Assembly: GCF_019733395.1 (NCBI RefSeq) | Contig: NZ_JAIHOO010000001.1 | Coordinates: 2,365,001 to 2,429,000, forward strand | Source: Lysobacter sp. BMK333-48F3 | GTDB taxonomy: Bacteria > Pseudomonadota > Gammaproteobacteria > Xanthomonadales > Xanthomonadaceae | Direction of reading: 5' to 3' | DNA length: 64,000 nucleotides | In this document: positions 17,407 through 25,371 of the stretch, one piece after another | How positions within the stretch are numbered: the first letter of the stretch is position 1 | How the letters are laid out: the number at the start of each line of letters is the position of its first letter | Position numbers and translations under genes: made by a program | Notes under the pieces: model-generated | What the model was told of the DNA's origin: nothing | Databases searched by the model: none | Seen by the model: only the letters and a program-made list of their open reading frames with translations

Positions 17407-18359
17407 GCGAGCCTCACGCCCCGCCAGCGTCGGCGTTCGCCTTCGTCGAATCCGGTTCGGCCTGGCGCGCGGCGCTGGACCGCGCCGACCATCTGCGCGA
17501 CGACGCCGAGGCCCTGACCGCGCTGTGGCCGCAGGCGCGGGTGATCGTGCTCGACGCGTCCGGCCAGGCCCATGCCGACGAAGACGGCGGCTTGCGCGCG
17601 CCCAGCGGGCAAGAACTCAGCGAAGGGCCCGGCGGTGTCGGCGCAGCGGTGTTCCTCGGCCTGGACGGCGACGGCGCGGCCTGGTTCGCGATCGAGGCCG
17701 AACTGGTCGCCTGGCAGGCGCCGCGCCGGGTCGACCTGCGCAGCGCCGCCGCGCAGTGGCCCTGGCTGCACGCCAGCGTGTTCGCCCAGGCGCGCGCGCT
17801 GCAGCACTGGCGCAGCCGGCACCGTTACTGCGGCGCCTGCGGCGGCGAAGTCGGGTTCTCGCGCGCCGGTTGGCTCGGCCGTTGCGGCCTGTGCGGAAGC
17901 GAACACTACCCGCGCACCGACCCGGCGGTGATCGTCGCGGTCGACGACGGCGAGCGCCTGTTGCTCGGCCGCCAGAGCGGCTGGCCGGCGCGCCGTTATT
18001 CGGTCATCGCCGGCTTCGTCGAGCCCGGCGAATCGCTGGAGCAGACCGTCGCGCGCGAGGTGCTGGAAGAAACCGGCGTGCGCGTGCGCGGCTGCCGTTA
18101 CCTGGGTTCGCAGCCCTGGCCGTTCCCGGGCGCGCTGATGCTCGGCTTCGCCGCGCTGGCCGAAGCCGACGAACCGCAGGTCGGCGACGAACTCGAAGAC
18201 GCGCGCTGGTTCACCCTCGACGAGATCCGCGCCGCCGCGGCGCGCGGCGAACGCGGCGCGGACGACGGCGTCGGGCCGTTGCTGTCGCCGAGCATTTCCA
18301 TCTCGCGCTGGCTGATCGATCACTGGCTGGCGCAGGCCGAGGCGCGCACGCGCGGCTGA
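17403..18359 (+). CDS. nudC: NAD+ diphosphatase NudC
   Basis: 318 residues. NudC hydrolyses NAD(H) to NMN(H) and AMP and can remove NAD caps from RNA. A zinc ribbon (YCGACGG ... [18 protein letters not shown], ~141-180) precedes the Nudix box [20 protein letters not shown] with TGV (~200-222). The NADH-specificity motif SQPWPFP follows (~237); the position usually held by Ser after it is Ala here. GTG start, translationally coupled to erpA. Confidence 0.93.
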   Translation: MSEPHAPPASAFAFVESGSAWRAALDRADHLRDDAEALTALWPQARVIVLDASGQAHADEDGGLRAPSGQELSEGPGGVGAAVFLGLDGDGAAWFAIEAELVAWQAPRRVDLRSAAAQWPWLHASVFAQARALQHWRSRHRYCGACGGEVGFSRAGWLGRCGLCGSEHYPRTDPAVIVAVDDGERLLLGRQSGWPARRYSVIAGFVEPGESLEQTVAREVLEETGVRVRGCRYLGSQPWPFPGALMLGFAALAEADEPQVGDELEDARWFTLDEIRAAAARGERGADDGVGPLLSPSISISRWLIDHWLAQAEARTRG

Positions 18360-18446
18360 GGCCCCGGCGCCGGCCGCAAGCGCCGGCGCAATGCGTTCGC
18401 GTACGGTAGGCGCGCGGCATCGGCGCCGATCTCGGGCCTGTGCGGT

Positions 18447-18488
18447 CGCGCCAGTTCGGTCGCGCTAGTTCGGGCGCGTTAGAATCGG
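18447..18488 (+). repeat. Three degenerate 14-bp direct repeats upstream of ampE
   Basis: CGCGCCAGTTCGGT, CGCGCTAGTTCGGG and CGCGTTAGAATCGG follow each other without a gap. The third supplies TAGAAT, a good -10 hexamer, 36 bases before the ampE start codon. The repeat could be regulatory or a promoter built by local duplication. Confidence 0.5.
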
Positions 18489-18520
18489 ACTCAGATTCGC
18501 TACGCCAGGAGCGTCGCCCG

Positions 18521-19432
18521 ATGTCCGTCACGTTGATCGCCGCCGTCGTCGCACTGGTGCTCGGCCATCTTGCCCAGTCGCTGGCCGCGTCGGTGCGTCA
18601 CTACGGTTGGTACGGCGACTGGCTGCGCTGGATCGGCAGCCGCTTTCCCGAAGGCAGCTTCTGGCACGGCCGCGGCGGCCTGGTCCTGGCCCTGCTGCCG
18701 CCGCTGCTCGGCGTCGGCCTGTTCCAGCTGGCCCTGGACGAGCCGCTGATCGGCCTGGGCGGGTTGGTGTTCGCGATCGTGGTGCTGTTCTACGCCTGGG
18801 GCCCGCGCGACCTGGACCTCGACGTCGAGGCGCTGGCTTCGGCGCGCGACCCGATCGCCCGCCGCGAAGCCGCGGCGCGCCTGTTTCCCTACGGCGACAC
18901 GCCGGCCCTGGACGGCGGCTCGCTGATCGAGGCGGTGTTCCGCAGCGCATTGCGGCGCTGGTTCGGGGTGCTGTTCTGGTTCCTGGTGCTGGGCCCGGTG
19001 GGGGCGCTGGGCTACCGCCTGATCGCCCTGGCCGCCGAAGGCGAGGCCTCGCGCGAATTGCCCGGCGAGAACCGCGCCGGCGCGCGCGCCGCGCTGGCGG
19101 CGCTGGACTGGCCGGTGGCGCAGCTGATGACCCTGGCCCTGGCCCTGGTCGGCAATTTCGACACCGTGCTCGGCGCCTGGCGCGAATCCGGCGGCGCCCG
19201 GCCCAGCCTGGACCACCGGTTCCTCGGCGCGGTCGCGCGCGCCAGCGTCAAGTGCGAGCTGGCCGAGGAGGCCGCCGACTATGTCGACGAGGCCGGGGTC
19301 GGCGCGCCGGCGACTCCGGCGGCGATCGGCGAAGTGCCCGAGCTGCGCGACGCGATGAGCCTGGTCTGGCGCAGCCTGCTGGTGTGGCTGGCGGTGCTGG
19401 CGCTGTTCGTGATCGCCGGCTTCGTGTCCTGA
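18521..19432 (+). CDS. ampE: AmpE-like inner-membrane regulatory protein
   Basis: 303 residues with about four membrane segments. It begins MSVTLIAAVVALVLGHLAQS, followed by VRHYGWYGDWLRWI, the AWGPRDLDLDVEALASARDP loop, and PGENRAGARAALAALDW with ALVGNFDTVLGAW, all typical of AmpE. In enterobacteria AmpE accompanies AmpD in beta-lactamase signalling. No ampD is adjacent here, so the role is by family only. A strong AGGAGCG ribosome site precedes the ATG. The next gene is 568 bases away. Confidence 0.85.
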   Translation: MSVTLIAAVVALVLGHLAQSLAASVRHYGWYGDWLRWIGSRFPEGSFWHGRGGLVLALLPPLLGVGLFQLALDEPLIGLGGLVFAIVVLFYAWGPRDLDLDVEALASARDPIARREAAARLFPYGDTPALDGGSLIEAVFRSALRRWFGVLFWFLVLGPVGALGYRLIALAAEGEASRELPGENRAGARAALAALDWPVAQLMTLALALVGNFDTVLGAWRESGGARPSLDHRFLGAVARASVKCELAEEAADYVDEAGVGAPATPAAIGEVPELRDAMSLVWRSLLVWLAVLALFVIAGFVS

Positions 19433-20000
19433 CCGCCTGCGCCCGGGACCTCCGGGCGCGTTCGACGACCTTCCTGCAGCCCCGGCGGTCCCTGCGGCGG
19501 CGACCGTTCGCTCCGCTTTTGCGACCGCCTGAACCGAATCCCGACGCCGGCGCATGGAACGGGTAGGGAGCCCCCGCCCCGGCTGCGTTTCTGGTCACGG
19601 GTACGGCGAGATCCGGCGTGCCGCGCGAGTCGCCCGCTTCCCGCAACGCGGGGAGGCGTAGTTCCCGCCGGGGAGGCGGGGCGCGGGTCGCGCGCTGCGG
19701 ATCGGCCGAGCCCGGCGATCGTGCTGACGCGCGCGCCGTGACGCATGGGCGTCCGGGGGGCGGTGCGGATTCGGCGGAAGCGACCGATCGAGCCGTTCCG
19801 GTGTGCGTTGCGTGATTGCCGTCGCGCCCGCGCGCCCAACTTCCTGCGGAGAACCCGATCCGGTGAGTCGATTTACGCCCATCATCCAGGCCGGTTTCGC
19901 GCCCGGCCTGGCCGTGCACGAGACCGCGGACTTCGTTCGCCCGGCGCAGGCGGCTGGGCTAGTATCGAAACAATTCCCGGGAACGTGGGCGAAAGTGGAC
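19433..20000. other. Gene-free interval before the sigma factor
   Basis: 568 bases without a credible gene. A GC hairpin (GCGCCCGGG-ACCT-CCGGGCGCG, 19439-19461) sits just after the ampE stop but lacks a T-run. The last ~60 bases (CTAGTATCGAAACAATTCCC region) are locally AT-richer and probably contain the promoter of the sigma-factor gene. Nothing else stands out. Confidence 0.5.
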
Positions 20001-20573
20001 GTGGGTCAGGACTCTTCGGCGGCGAACCAGGCGGCTTCGACGCGCGTGGACGAAGACCATTTCGTCGCCTTCCTGCGCGATCACCGCGAGCCGCTGATCG
20101 CCTTCCTGCGCAAGTCCGCCGCCTCGCTCGAGGACGCGCAGGACATCGCCCAGGAAACCATGATGCGGATGCTGCGCTACCGCGAGCAGCCGCCGGAATC
20201 GCTCAAGATCCTGATGTACCGGATCGCGATCAACGCCCTCAACGACCGCGGGCGCAGGCAGAAGACGCGACACGCGCCCGAGCACGTCAGCCTGGACGAG
20301 GACTACCATGCGCTGCCTTCGCAGGAGCCCGCGCACGACCAGCGCGTGGCGACCGAGCAGGAGCTGGCGGTGGTGCGCGCGGCGATCCTGCAGTTGCCGG
20401 CGCGCAGCCGCCAGGTCTACCTGCTCAACCGCATCAACGGCATGAGCTACACCCAGATCGCGCGCCATTGCGGTATTTCTGTAAAGGCGGTGGAGAAGAA
20501 TATCGGCCGGGCGCTGGCGCTGTTGCGCACGCGCATGAAGGAAAGCGGCTACGAGAGCTGGCAGGAATCATGA
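20001..20573 (+). CDS. ECF sigma-70 factor, FecI-like
   Basis: 190 residues. Region 2 is FLRDHREPLIAFLRKSAASL through EDAQDIAQETMMRMLRY. Region 4 is LPARSRQVYLLNRINGMSYT with QIARHCGISVKAVEKNIGRA. It directs RNA polymerase to the target promoter(s) of the adjacent receptor system. Start is uncertain: GTG at 20001 or two codons earlier, and a longer frame runs upstream. It overlaps fecR by 4 bases (ATGA). FecI/FecR/TonB-receptor order is the classic surface-signalling layout. Confidence 0.85.
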   Translation: MGQDSSAANQAASTRVDEDHFVAFLRDHREPLIAFLRKSAASLEDAQDIAQETMMRMLRYREQPPESLKILMYRIAINALNDRGRRQKTRHAPEHVSLDEDYHALPSQEPAHDQRVATEQELAVVRAAILQLPARSRQVYLLNRINGMSYTQIARHCGISVKAVEKNIGRALALLRTRMKESGYESWQES

Positions 20574-21562
20574 AGACTTCACTCACCGCATCGACGGATG
20601 TCGACGACGGCCGCGCGGAAGCGTGGGTCGCGCGGCTGGATTCGCCCGAGTGCACCGCCCAGGAACGGGCGCAGTTCCAGGATTGGCTGGACGAATCGCC
20701 CGCGCACCTGGAGGCCTATGTGCAGGCCGAGCGCGCGCACCAGTTGGCCGCGCAGTTGGCCGGCGACGAGATGCTGCAGGCCGCCGCGCGCATCGCCTGG
20801 CGCGCCAGCCGCGACAGCGCGCGTCCGCGCTGGTGGGCGCCGGCGGCGCTGGCCGCCTCGCTGCTGGTCGCCACCGTGGTCGGGATCGGCTGGCTGCGCA
20901 CGCCGGCGCCGCTGCCGGCCGGCGAACGCTACGCCACCGCGGTCGGCGAGCAGCGCTGGCTGCGCCTGGCCGACGGCACCCGGGTGCTGCTCGACACCGA
21001 CTCGGCGATCGTCGCCCGCTTCGGCGAGGACCGGCGCGAGATCGAAGTCGACCGCGGCCGGGTCCAGTTCCAGGTCGCCGCCGATCCGCAGCGGCCGTTC
21101 TCGGTCAAGGCCGGGCGCGGCACCATCCGCGACATCGGCACCACCTTCCAGGTCAGCAAGGCCGACAGCGCGGTCAACGTCGGCCTGATCGAGGGCGCGG
21201 TCGAGGTCACCGGCGCGGCGGCCCAGGCCCACAGCACCCTGAGCCCGGGCCAGCAGCTCAACTACGACGGCGAAGGCCGGCTCGGCGCGCCCGAGCCGCT
21301 GGACCTGGCGGTGGCCCAGGCCTGGCCAGACGGCGACCTGGTGTTCAAGAACCGCCGCCTGGACGCCTTGCTCAGCGAGATGAACCGCTACTCGGCGACC
21401 AAGCTGCGCCTGGCCGAGCCGGGCCTGGGCGACATCACCGTCAGCGGCGTGTTCCATATCGGCGACCAGGCCTCGCTGCTGCAGGCGCTGGAGCGCGGCT
21501 GGTCGCTGCAGAGCGAGCGCAGCGCCGACGGCGACATCGTTTTGCGGCGCAAGGCGGGTTGA
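20570..21562 (+). CDS. FecR-type anti-sigma/signal transducer
   Basis: 330 residues. A cytoplasmic N-terminal DUF4880-like domain (AEAWVARLDSPECTAQERAQ, FQDWLDESPAHLEAY), one membrane segment (~88-106, WWAPAALAASLLVATVVGIG), the periplasmic FecR domain (LADGTRVLLDTDSAIVARF ... GTIRDIGTTFQVS) and a C-terminal DUF4974-like domain (LVFKNRRLDALLSEMNRYS). It senses the substrate-loaded receptor through the receptor's N-terminal domain and controls the sigma factor. It is coupled to the sigma gene upstream. Confidence 0.9.
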   Translation: MKTSLTASTDVDDGRAEAWVARLDSPECTAQERAQFQDWLDESPAHLEAYVQAERAHQLAAQLAGDEMLQAAARIAWRASRDSARPRWWAPAALAASLLVATVVGIGWLRTPAPLPAGERYATAVGEQRWLRLADGTRVLLDTDSAIVARFGEDRREIEVDRGRVQFQVAADPQRPFSVKAGRGTIRDIGTTFQVSKADSAVNVGLIEGAVEVTGAAAQAHSTLSPGQQLNYDGEGRLGAPEPLDLAVAQAWPDGDLVFKNRRLDALLSEMNRYSATKLRLAEPGLGDITVSGVFHIGDQASLLQALERGWSLQSERSADGDIVLRRKAG

Positions 21563-21656
21563 GACACCGCATCGGCCGAGTCGATGCTATGGTTGGGTCA
21601 GCGCCGTCCACAGGGGGCGCCGTGTTCCGCTGTAGTCCGATCGATGCGGTTGGTGG

Positions 21657-24500
21657 ATGGCCAAGATTTTCCCTGCGTTCCTCGTTTCCGTCGCGCTTCT
21701 AGCCGCGTCCGAAGCCGGGGCTTTTCAGGCCCCTCCTAACGATTCCACTGGGGATGGCTACCACATCCGCGCCGGTGCCCTGGACGACGCCCTCAACGCC
21801 TTCGCCGCGCAGAGCCGGGTGCAGATCCTGTACTCGCCGTCGCTGGTCGCCAACCGTCGCAGCGCCGGCCTGGACGGCAAAGCCCCCACCCGCGAGGCCC
21901 TGGCCCGGCTGTTGCAGGGTACCGGCCTCACCGCGGTAGCCGTAAACGCCAACACCTACTTGTTGCAGGCGGTGCCGCGCCCGCGCCCGGTCGCGCCCCC
22001 GCGTGCGACGGTGCGGCGCGAGTCGGCGCCGCCGAGCGCGCCGACTCAGCTCGACACGGTCCACGTCACCGGCACCCGCATCCCGCGTTCGGCGTTCCAG
22101 ACTTCGACCCCGCTGACCATCATCACCCGCGAGGAGATCCGCGCCAGCGGTCACCAGACCCTGTTCGACCTGCTGCGGCTGATGCCGGGCATGACCGGCC
22201 ACCACCCGCGCGACGTCGCCACCGGCGGCGGCGCCTCGCAGGTGCCCTCGGCCGCGGCGGCGTCCTCGAGCCTGTACTCGCTGGGCCCGCGCGCGACCCT
22301 GTTCCTGGTCGACGGCCGGCGCATGGCCAACTACGGCCTGGTCTCGACCGACATGGGCGCGCTCAGCGACCTCAACGGCATTCCGTTGAGCATGATCGAC
22401 CGGATCGAGATCCTGCACGGCGGCGCCTCGGCCATCTACGGCGCCGACGCGATGGCCGGGGTGGTCAACATCATCCTCAAGAAGGACTACAGCGGCGGCG
22501 AGATCACCGCCAACTACGGCGTGTCCGACCGCGGCGACGCCGAACAGCAGCGGCTGTCGGCGAGCATCGGCCTGCAGACCCGCGGCGGCGGCAGCGTCTT
22601 CCTCAGCGCCGACCATTTCGCCCGCAATCCGCTGGTCGGCAGCCAGCGCGACTGGAGCACGGTCGACCAGCGCGATGCCGGCCTGCGCGATGCGCGCATC
22701 CCGTTCGGCTACTACATCGGCAATTTCTACGTGCCGATCAAAGGCTGCGAGGACCGCGACCCCGGCCTGGAGGGCAAGGCCTGCAGCCTGGACCGCGCCC
22801 AGTACGTGAGCCTGCAACCGGGCATCACCAGCAACGCCTTCTACGCCCACTACCGCCAGCCGGTCGGCGGCAACGGCGAGTTCTACGCCGATCTGCGCGC
22901 GACCCGGGTCTCGCTGGAGATGCAGAACGCGCCCTTCTACGGCCTGGTCAACTTGCCCGAGGACAACCCCGACGCGTTCGCGCCGCTGCCGATCCTGCCG
23001 CTGGCCTATGCCTTCTCCGAAGTCGGGCCGGTGCGCAACCGCACCGTCACCAACACCCGCGACGCCACCGTCGGCCTGCGCGGCTACCGCGGCCGCTGGG
23101 AGTGGGATCTGAGCCTGGCCCAGCGCCGCAACAAGGTGCACAACCGCATCGACGGCCTGATCGACGAGACCGAGCTGTTCGAGGCGGCCGACCAGCGCCT
23201 GTTCCGCTTCGACCAGAGCGGCAAGTCCAACGAGGTGATCGAGCGCATCTCGCCGCAGAACACCCTCGGCGGCGAAGTGGTGCTGGACAGCGCGGTGGCC
23301 AACTTCGACGGCCCGCTGTTCCGCATGCCCGGTGGCGAGGCCACTGTCGCGGTCGGCGCCGAGTACCGCCGCGAGCGCCTGCGGACCCGCCCCGGCGCGT
23401 CTTTCGTCAACGGCAGCGTGGCCCTGGCGCAGGAGATGGAACGCAGCAACTCCAGCCGCAACGACTCGGCGGTGTACGGCGAGATCAACCTGCCGCTGCA
23501 CGACACGCTGTCGATCGACGCGGCTTGGCGCCTGGACCGCAACGGCGGTTTCGGCAGCCGGGTCTCGCCCAAGGCCGGCTTCAAGTGGACGCCGACGCCG
23601 AGCCTGACCCTGCGCGGTTCGGTCGGCGAGGGCTATCGCGCGCCGACCCTGTTCGAAGTGCGCCGGCCGATGATCTTCGGCGACATCGACTACATCCCGT
23701 ATTCCGATGCGATCGGACCCTGCCTGATACCGATCGACGACGACGCCACCTGCCTGGTCGACAAGCACGCCACGGTCAATCCGAAACTGAAGCCGGAGAC
23801 CTCGCACAGCCGCACCCTGGGGGTGATCTGGCAGCCGGCCGAGGCCTTCAGCCTCAGCCTCAATCACTACCGCATCGTGCGCAACAACGAGATGCTGGTG
23901 ATCAACTCGCTGCAGCGCCCCGAGTTGTACCCCGAAGCCTTGCTGCGCGACGACGAGGGCTATCTGTACGGGGTCAACATCTACCTCGACAACGTCGGCC
24001 GCACCGAAGTGCGCGGCTGGGAACTGGACGCCGATTACCGGGTCGAGACCGCGCGCTGGGGCAAGTTCGCGCTGCGCCTCAACGGTCACTACCTGGACCG
24101 GCTGATCCGGCGCTCGCACCCGCAGGTGCCGGCGCTGGACTACGCCGGCTACACCACGCCCGACCGCAGCGTGCTCGGCAGCGTGCAGTGGAACTACCGC
24201 GACTGGATCGCCACCCTCAACCTGCGCTACATGGGCCCGGCCAAGGTCGACTTCGGCGACCCGACCGTGGACTGCATGAAGCGCTGGAAGCGCGCCGGCA
24301 AATGCAGCACGCCCAGCGCGACCCTGGTCGGGCTCAACCTGGCCTACGGCGGTTTCGAGCACTGGCTGCTGAGCCTCAACGTCAGCAACCTCACCGACCA
24401 CGCGCCGGTCAACTACGACGAAAGCGCCGGCGGCTACAGCATCGCCGACGACGATCCGGTCGGGCGCTATTACCTGATCAGCGCGACCTACCGCTTCTGA
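21657..24500 (+). CDS. TonB-dependent receptor with N-terminal signalling (STN) domain
   Basis: 947 residues. Signal peptide (~1-22), then an STN domain (~35-105, IRAGALDDALNAFAAQSRVQ with ILYSPSLV), a TonB box near LDTVHVTGTRIPRS, a plug (~140-270, TLFLVDGRRMANYG, ILHGGASAIYGADAMAGVVN) and a barrel ending YYLISATYRF. The STN domain and the upstream sigma/FecR genes make it a transducing receptor. The plug type (VTGTRIPRS, Gly-rich insert) resembles the oligopeptide/carbohydrate receptors abundant in Xanthomonadaceae, so the substrate need not be a siderophore. The leader between fecR and the ATG is 94 bases. Confidence 0.88.
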   Translation: MAKIFPAFLVSVALLAASEAGAFQAPPNDSTGDGYHIRAGALDDALNAFAAQSRVQILYSPSLVANRRSAGLDGKAPTREALARLLQGTGLTAVAVNANTYLLQAVPRPRPVAPPRATVRRESAPPSAPTQLDTVHVTGTRIPRSAFQTSTPLTIITREEIRASGHQTLFDLLRLMPGMTGHHPRDVATGGGASQVPSAAAASSSLYSLGPRATLFLVDGRRMANYGLVSTDMGALSDLNGIPLSMIDRIEILHGGASAIYGADAMAGVVNIILKKDYSGGEITANYGVSDRGDAEQQRLSASIGLQTRGGGSVFLSADHFARNPLVGSQRDWSTVDQRDAGLRDARIPFGYYIGNFYVPIKGCEDRDPGLEGKACSLDRAQYVSLQPGITSNAFYAHYRQPVGGNGEFYADLRATRVSLEMQNAPFYGLVNLPEDNPDAFAPLPILPLAYAFSEVGPVRNRTVTNTRDATVGLRGYRGRWEWDLSLAQRRNKVHNRIDGLIDETELFEAADQRLFRFDQSGKSNEVIERISPQNTLGGEVVLDSAVANFDGPLFRMPGGEATVAVGAEYRRERLRTRPGASFVNGSVALAQEMERSNSSRNDSAVYGEINLPLHDTLSIDAAWRLDRNGGFGSRVSPKAGFKWTPTPSLTLRGSVGEGYRAPTLFEVRRPMIFGDIDYIPYSDAIGPCLIPIDDDATCLVDKHATVNPKLKPETSHSRTLGVIWQPAEAFSLSLNHYRIVRNNEMLVINSLQRPELYPEALLRDDEGYLYGVNIYLDNVGRTEVRGWELDADYRVETARWGKFALRLNGHYLDRLIRRSHPQVPALDYAGYTTPDRSVLGSVQWNYRDWIATLNLRYMGPAKVDFGDPTVDCMKRWKRAGKCSTPSATLVGLNLAYGGFEHWLLSLNVSNLTDHAPVNYDESAGGYSIADDDPVGRYYLISATYRF

Positions 24501-24503
24501 GCC

Positions 24504-24926
24504 TCAGCCCGGCGCCAGCCAGGCGAACGGCGGCCAGGGCAGGTTGCGCAGCACCCAGAAGCCGAGCAGCAGGCCGATCCACAGCCGGGCGCTGGTCAGC
24601 GAAGCGACCACGGCCTTGGGCAGGCGATAGCCGTAGGCGTGCAGCACCAGCAACGGCAGCGCCAGCATCAGCCAAGGCAGCAGCGGGTTCATCGCCAGCA
24701 TCTGGGCGAAATCGCCGTGGACCAGGGCGTGCGCGGCGCGGGTCATGCCGCAGCCCGGGCAGTACAGGCCGGTGAGCTGATAGAACACGCAGCCCGGCAG
24801 CGGGCTGTTGGCCGCATTGGGGTCGAAGCGGCGCAGCAGCCAGACCGCGGCGCCGCCGGCCAGCGCCGCCGCGGCGGCGGTCGCGGCCAGGGCGGCGTGA
24901 CGGCGGCGTGGGCTCAGTGCGTTCAT
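24504..24926 (-). CDS. DUF2752 family membrane protein
   Basis: 140 residues, about three membrane segments. It carries the DUF2752 hallmark CVFYQLTGLYCPGCGMTRA (CxxCGxTRA). Function unknown. ATG at 24926 (MNALSPRRRH) chosen; a GTG three codons upstream is also in frame. It lies 25 bases downstream of the CD225 gene and is probably co-transcribed, a common pairing. Confidence 0.85.
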   Translation of the reverse strand: MNALSPRRRHAALAATAAAAALAGGAAVWLLRRFDPNAANSPLPGCVFYQLTGLYCPGCGMTRAAHALVHGDFAQMLAMNPLLPWLMLALPLLVLHAYGYRLPKAVVASLTSARLWIGLLLGFWVLRNLPWPPFAWLAPG

Positions 24927-24951
24927 GGCGACCACAGGACGCAGCGCGGGC

Positions 24952-25281
24952 TCAGCGCCACTGCCGCGCCTGGTCGAGGATCATGTCCACGCCGCTGGCC
25001 ATGCCTTCGACGAACAGGCTCAGCACCTGCATCACCACCGCCAGGCCGACCAGGGCGGTGCAGACCCAGGCCCAGGTGCGGGCGTTGCTGGAGGCCAGCG
25101 CGGCGCCGGCCTCGTCGCCGGCGGCGAACTTGCTGTCGACCTGGGTGCCGTAGACGATCGAGACCACGCCGGGGATCGCGCCGACGCCGCAGCAGGCGCA
25201 GAACGCGATCACGGTGATGATGATCGACCAGACCAGGTAGTTCGGGTACGGCGACCTGGCGCCGACGACGGGTTGATTCAT
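24952..25281 (-). CDS. CD225/dispanin family small membrane protein
   Basis: 109 residues, two hydrophobic helices. The first is part of PNYLVWSIIITVIAFCACC, then GAIPGVVSIVYGTQVDSKFAA (the conserved re-entrant/amphipathic region with basic residue) and AWVCTALVGLAVVMQVLSLF. The family is related to interferon-induced transmembrane proteins; bacterial roles are unknown. A GGGAGAGCG site precedes the ATG. First gene of a pair with DUF2752. Confidence 0.85.
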   Translation of the reverse strand: MNQPVVGARSPYPNYLVWSIIITVIAFCACCGVGAIPGVVSIVYGTQVDSKFAAGDEAGAALASSNARTWAWVCTALVGLAVVMQVLSLFVEGMASGVDMILDQARQWR

Positions 25282-25371
25282 GGACGCGCTCTCCCTCGCG
25301 TTGCGGCGGCGGCAACGGTGCCGCCGCGCTCGCCGATCATCCTAGCAGCGCGCCCGCCGCGGTGGCGGCGC

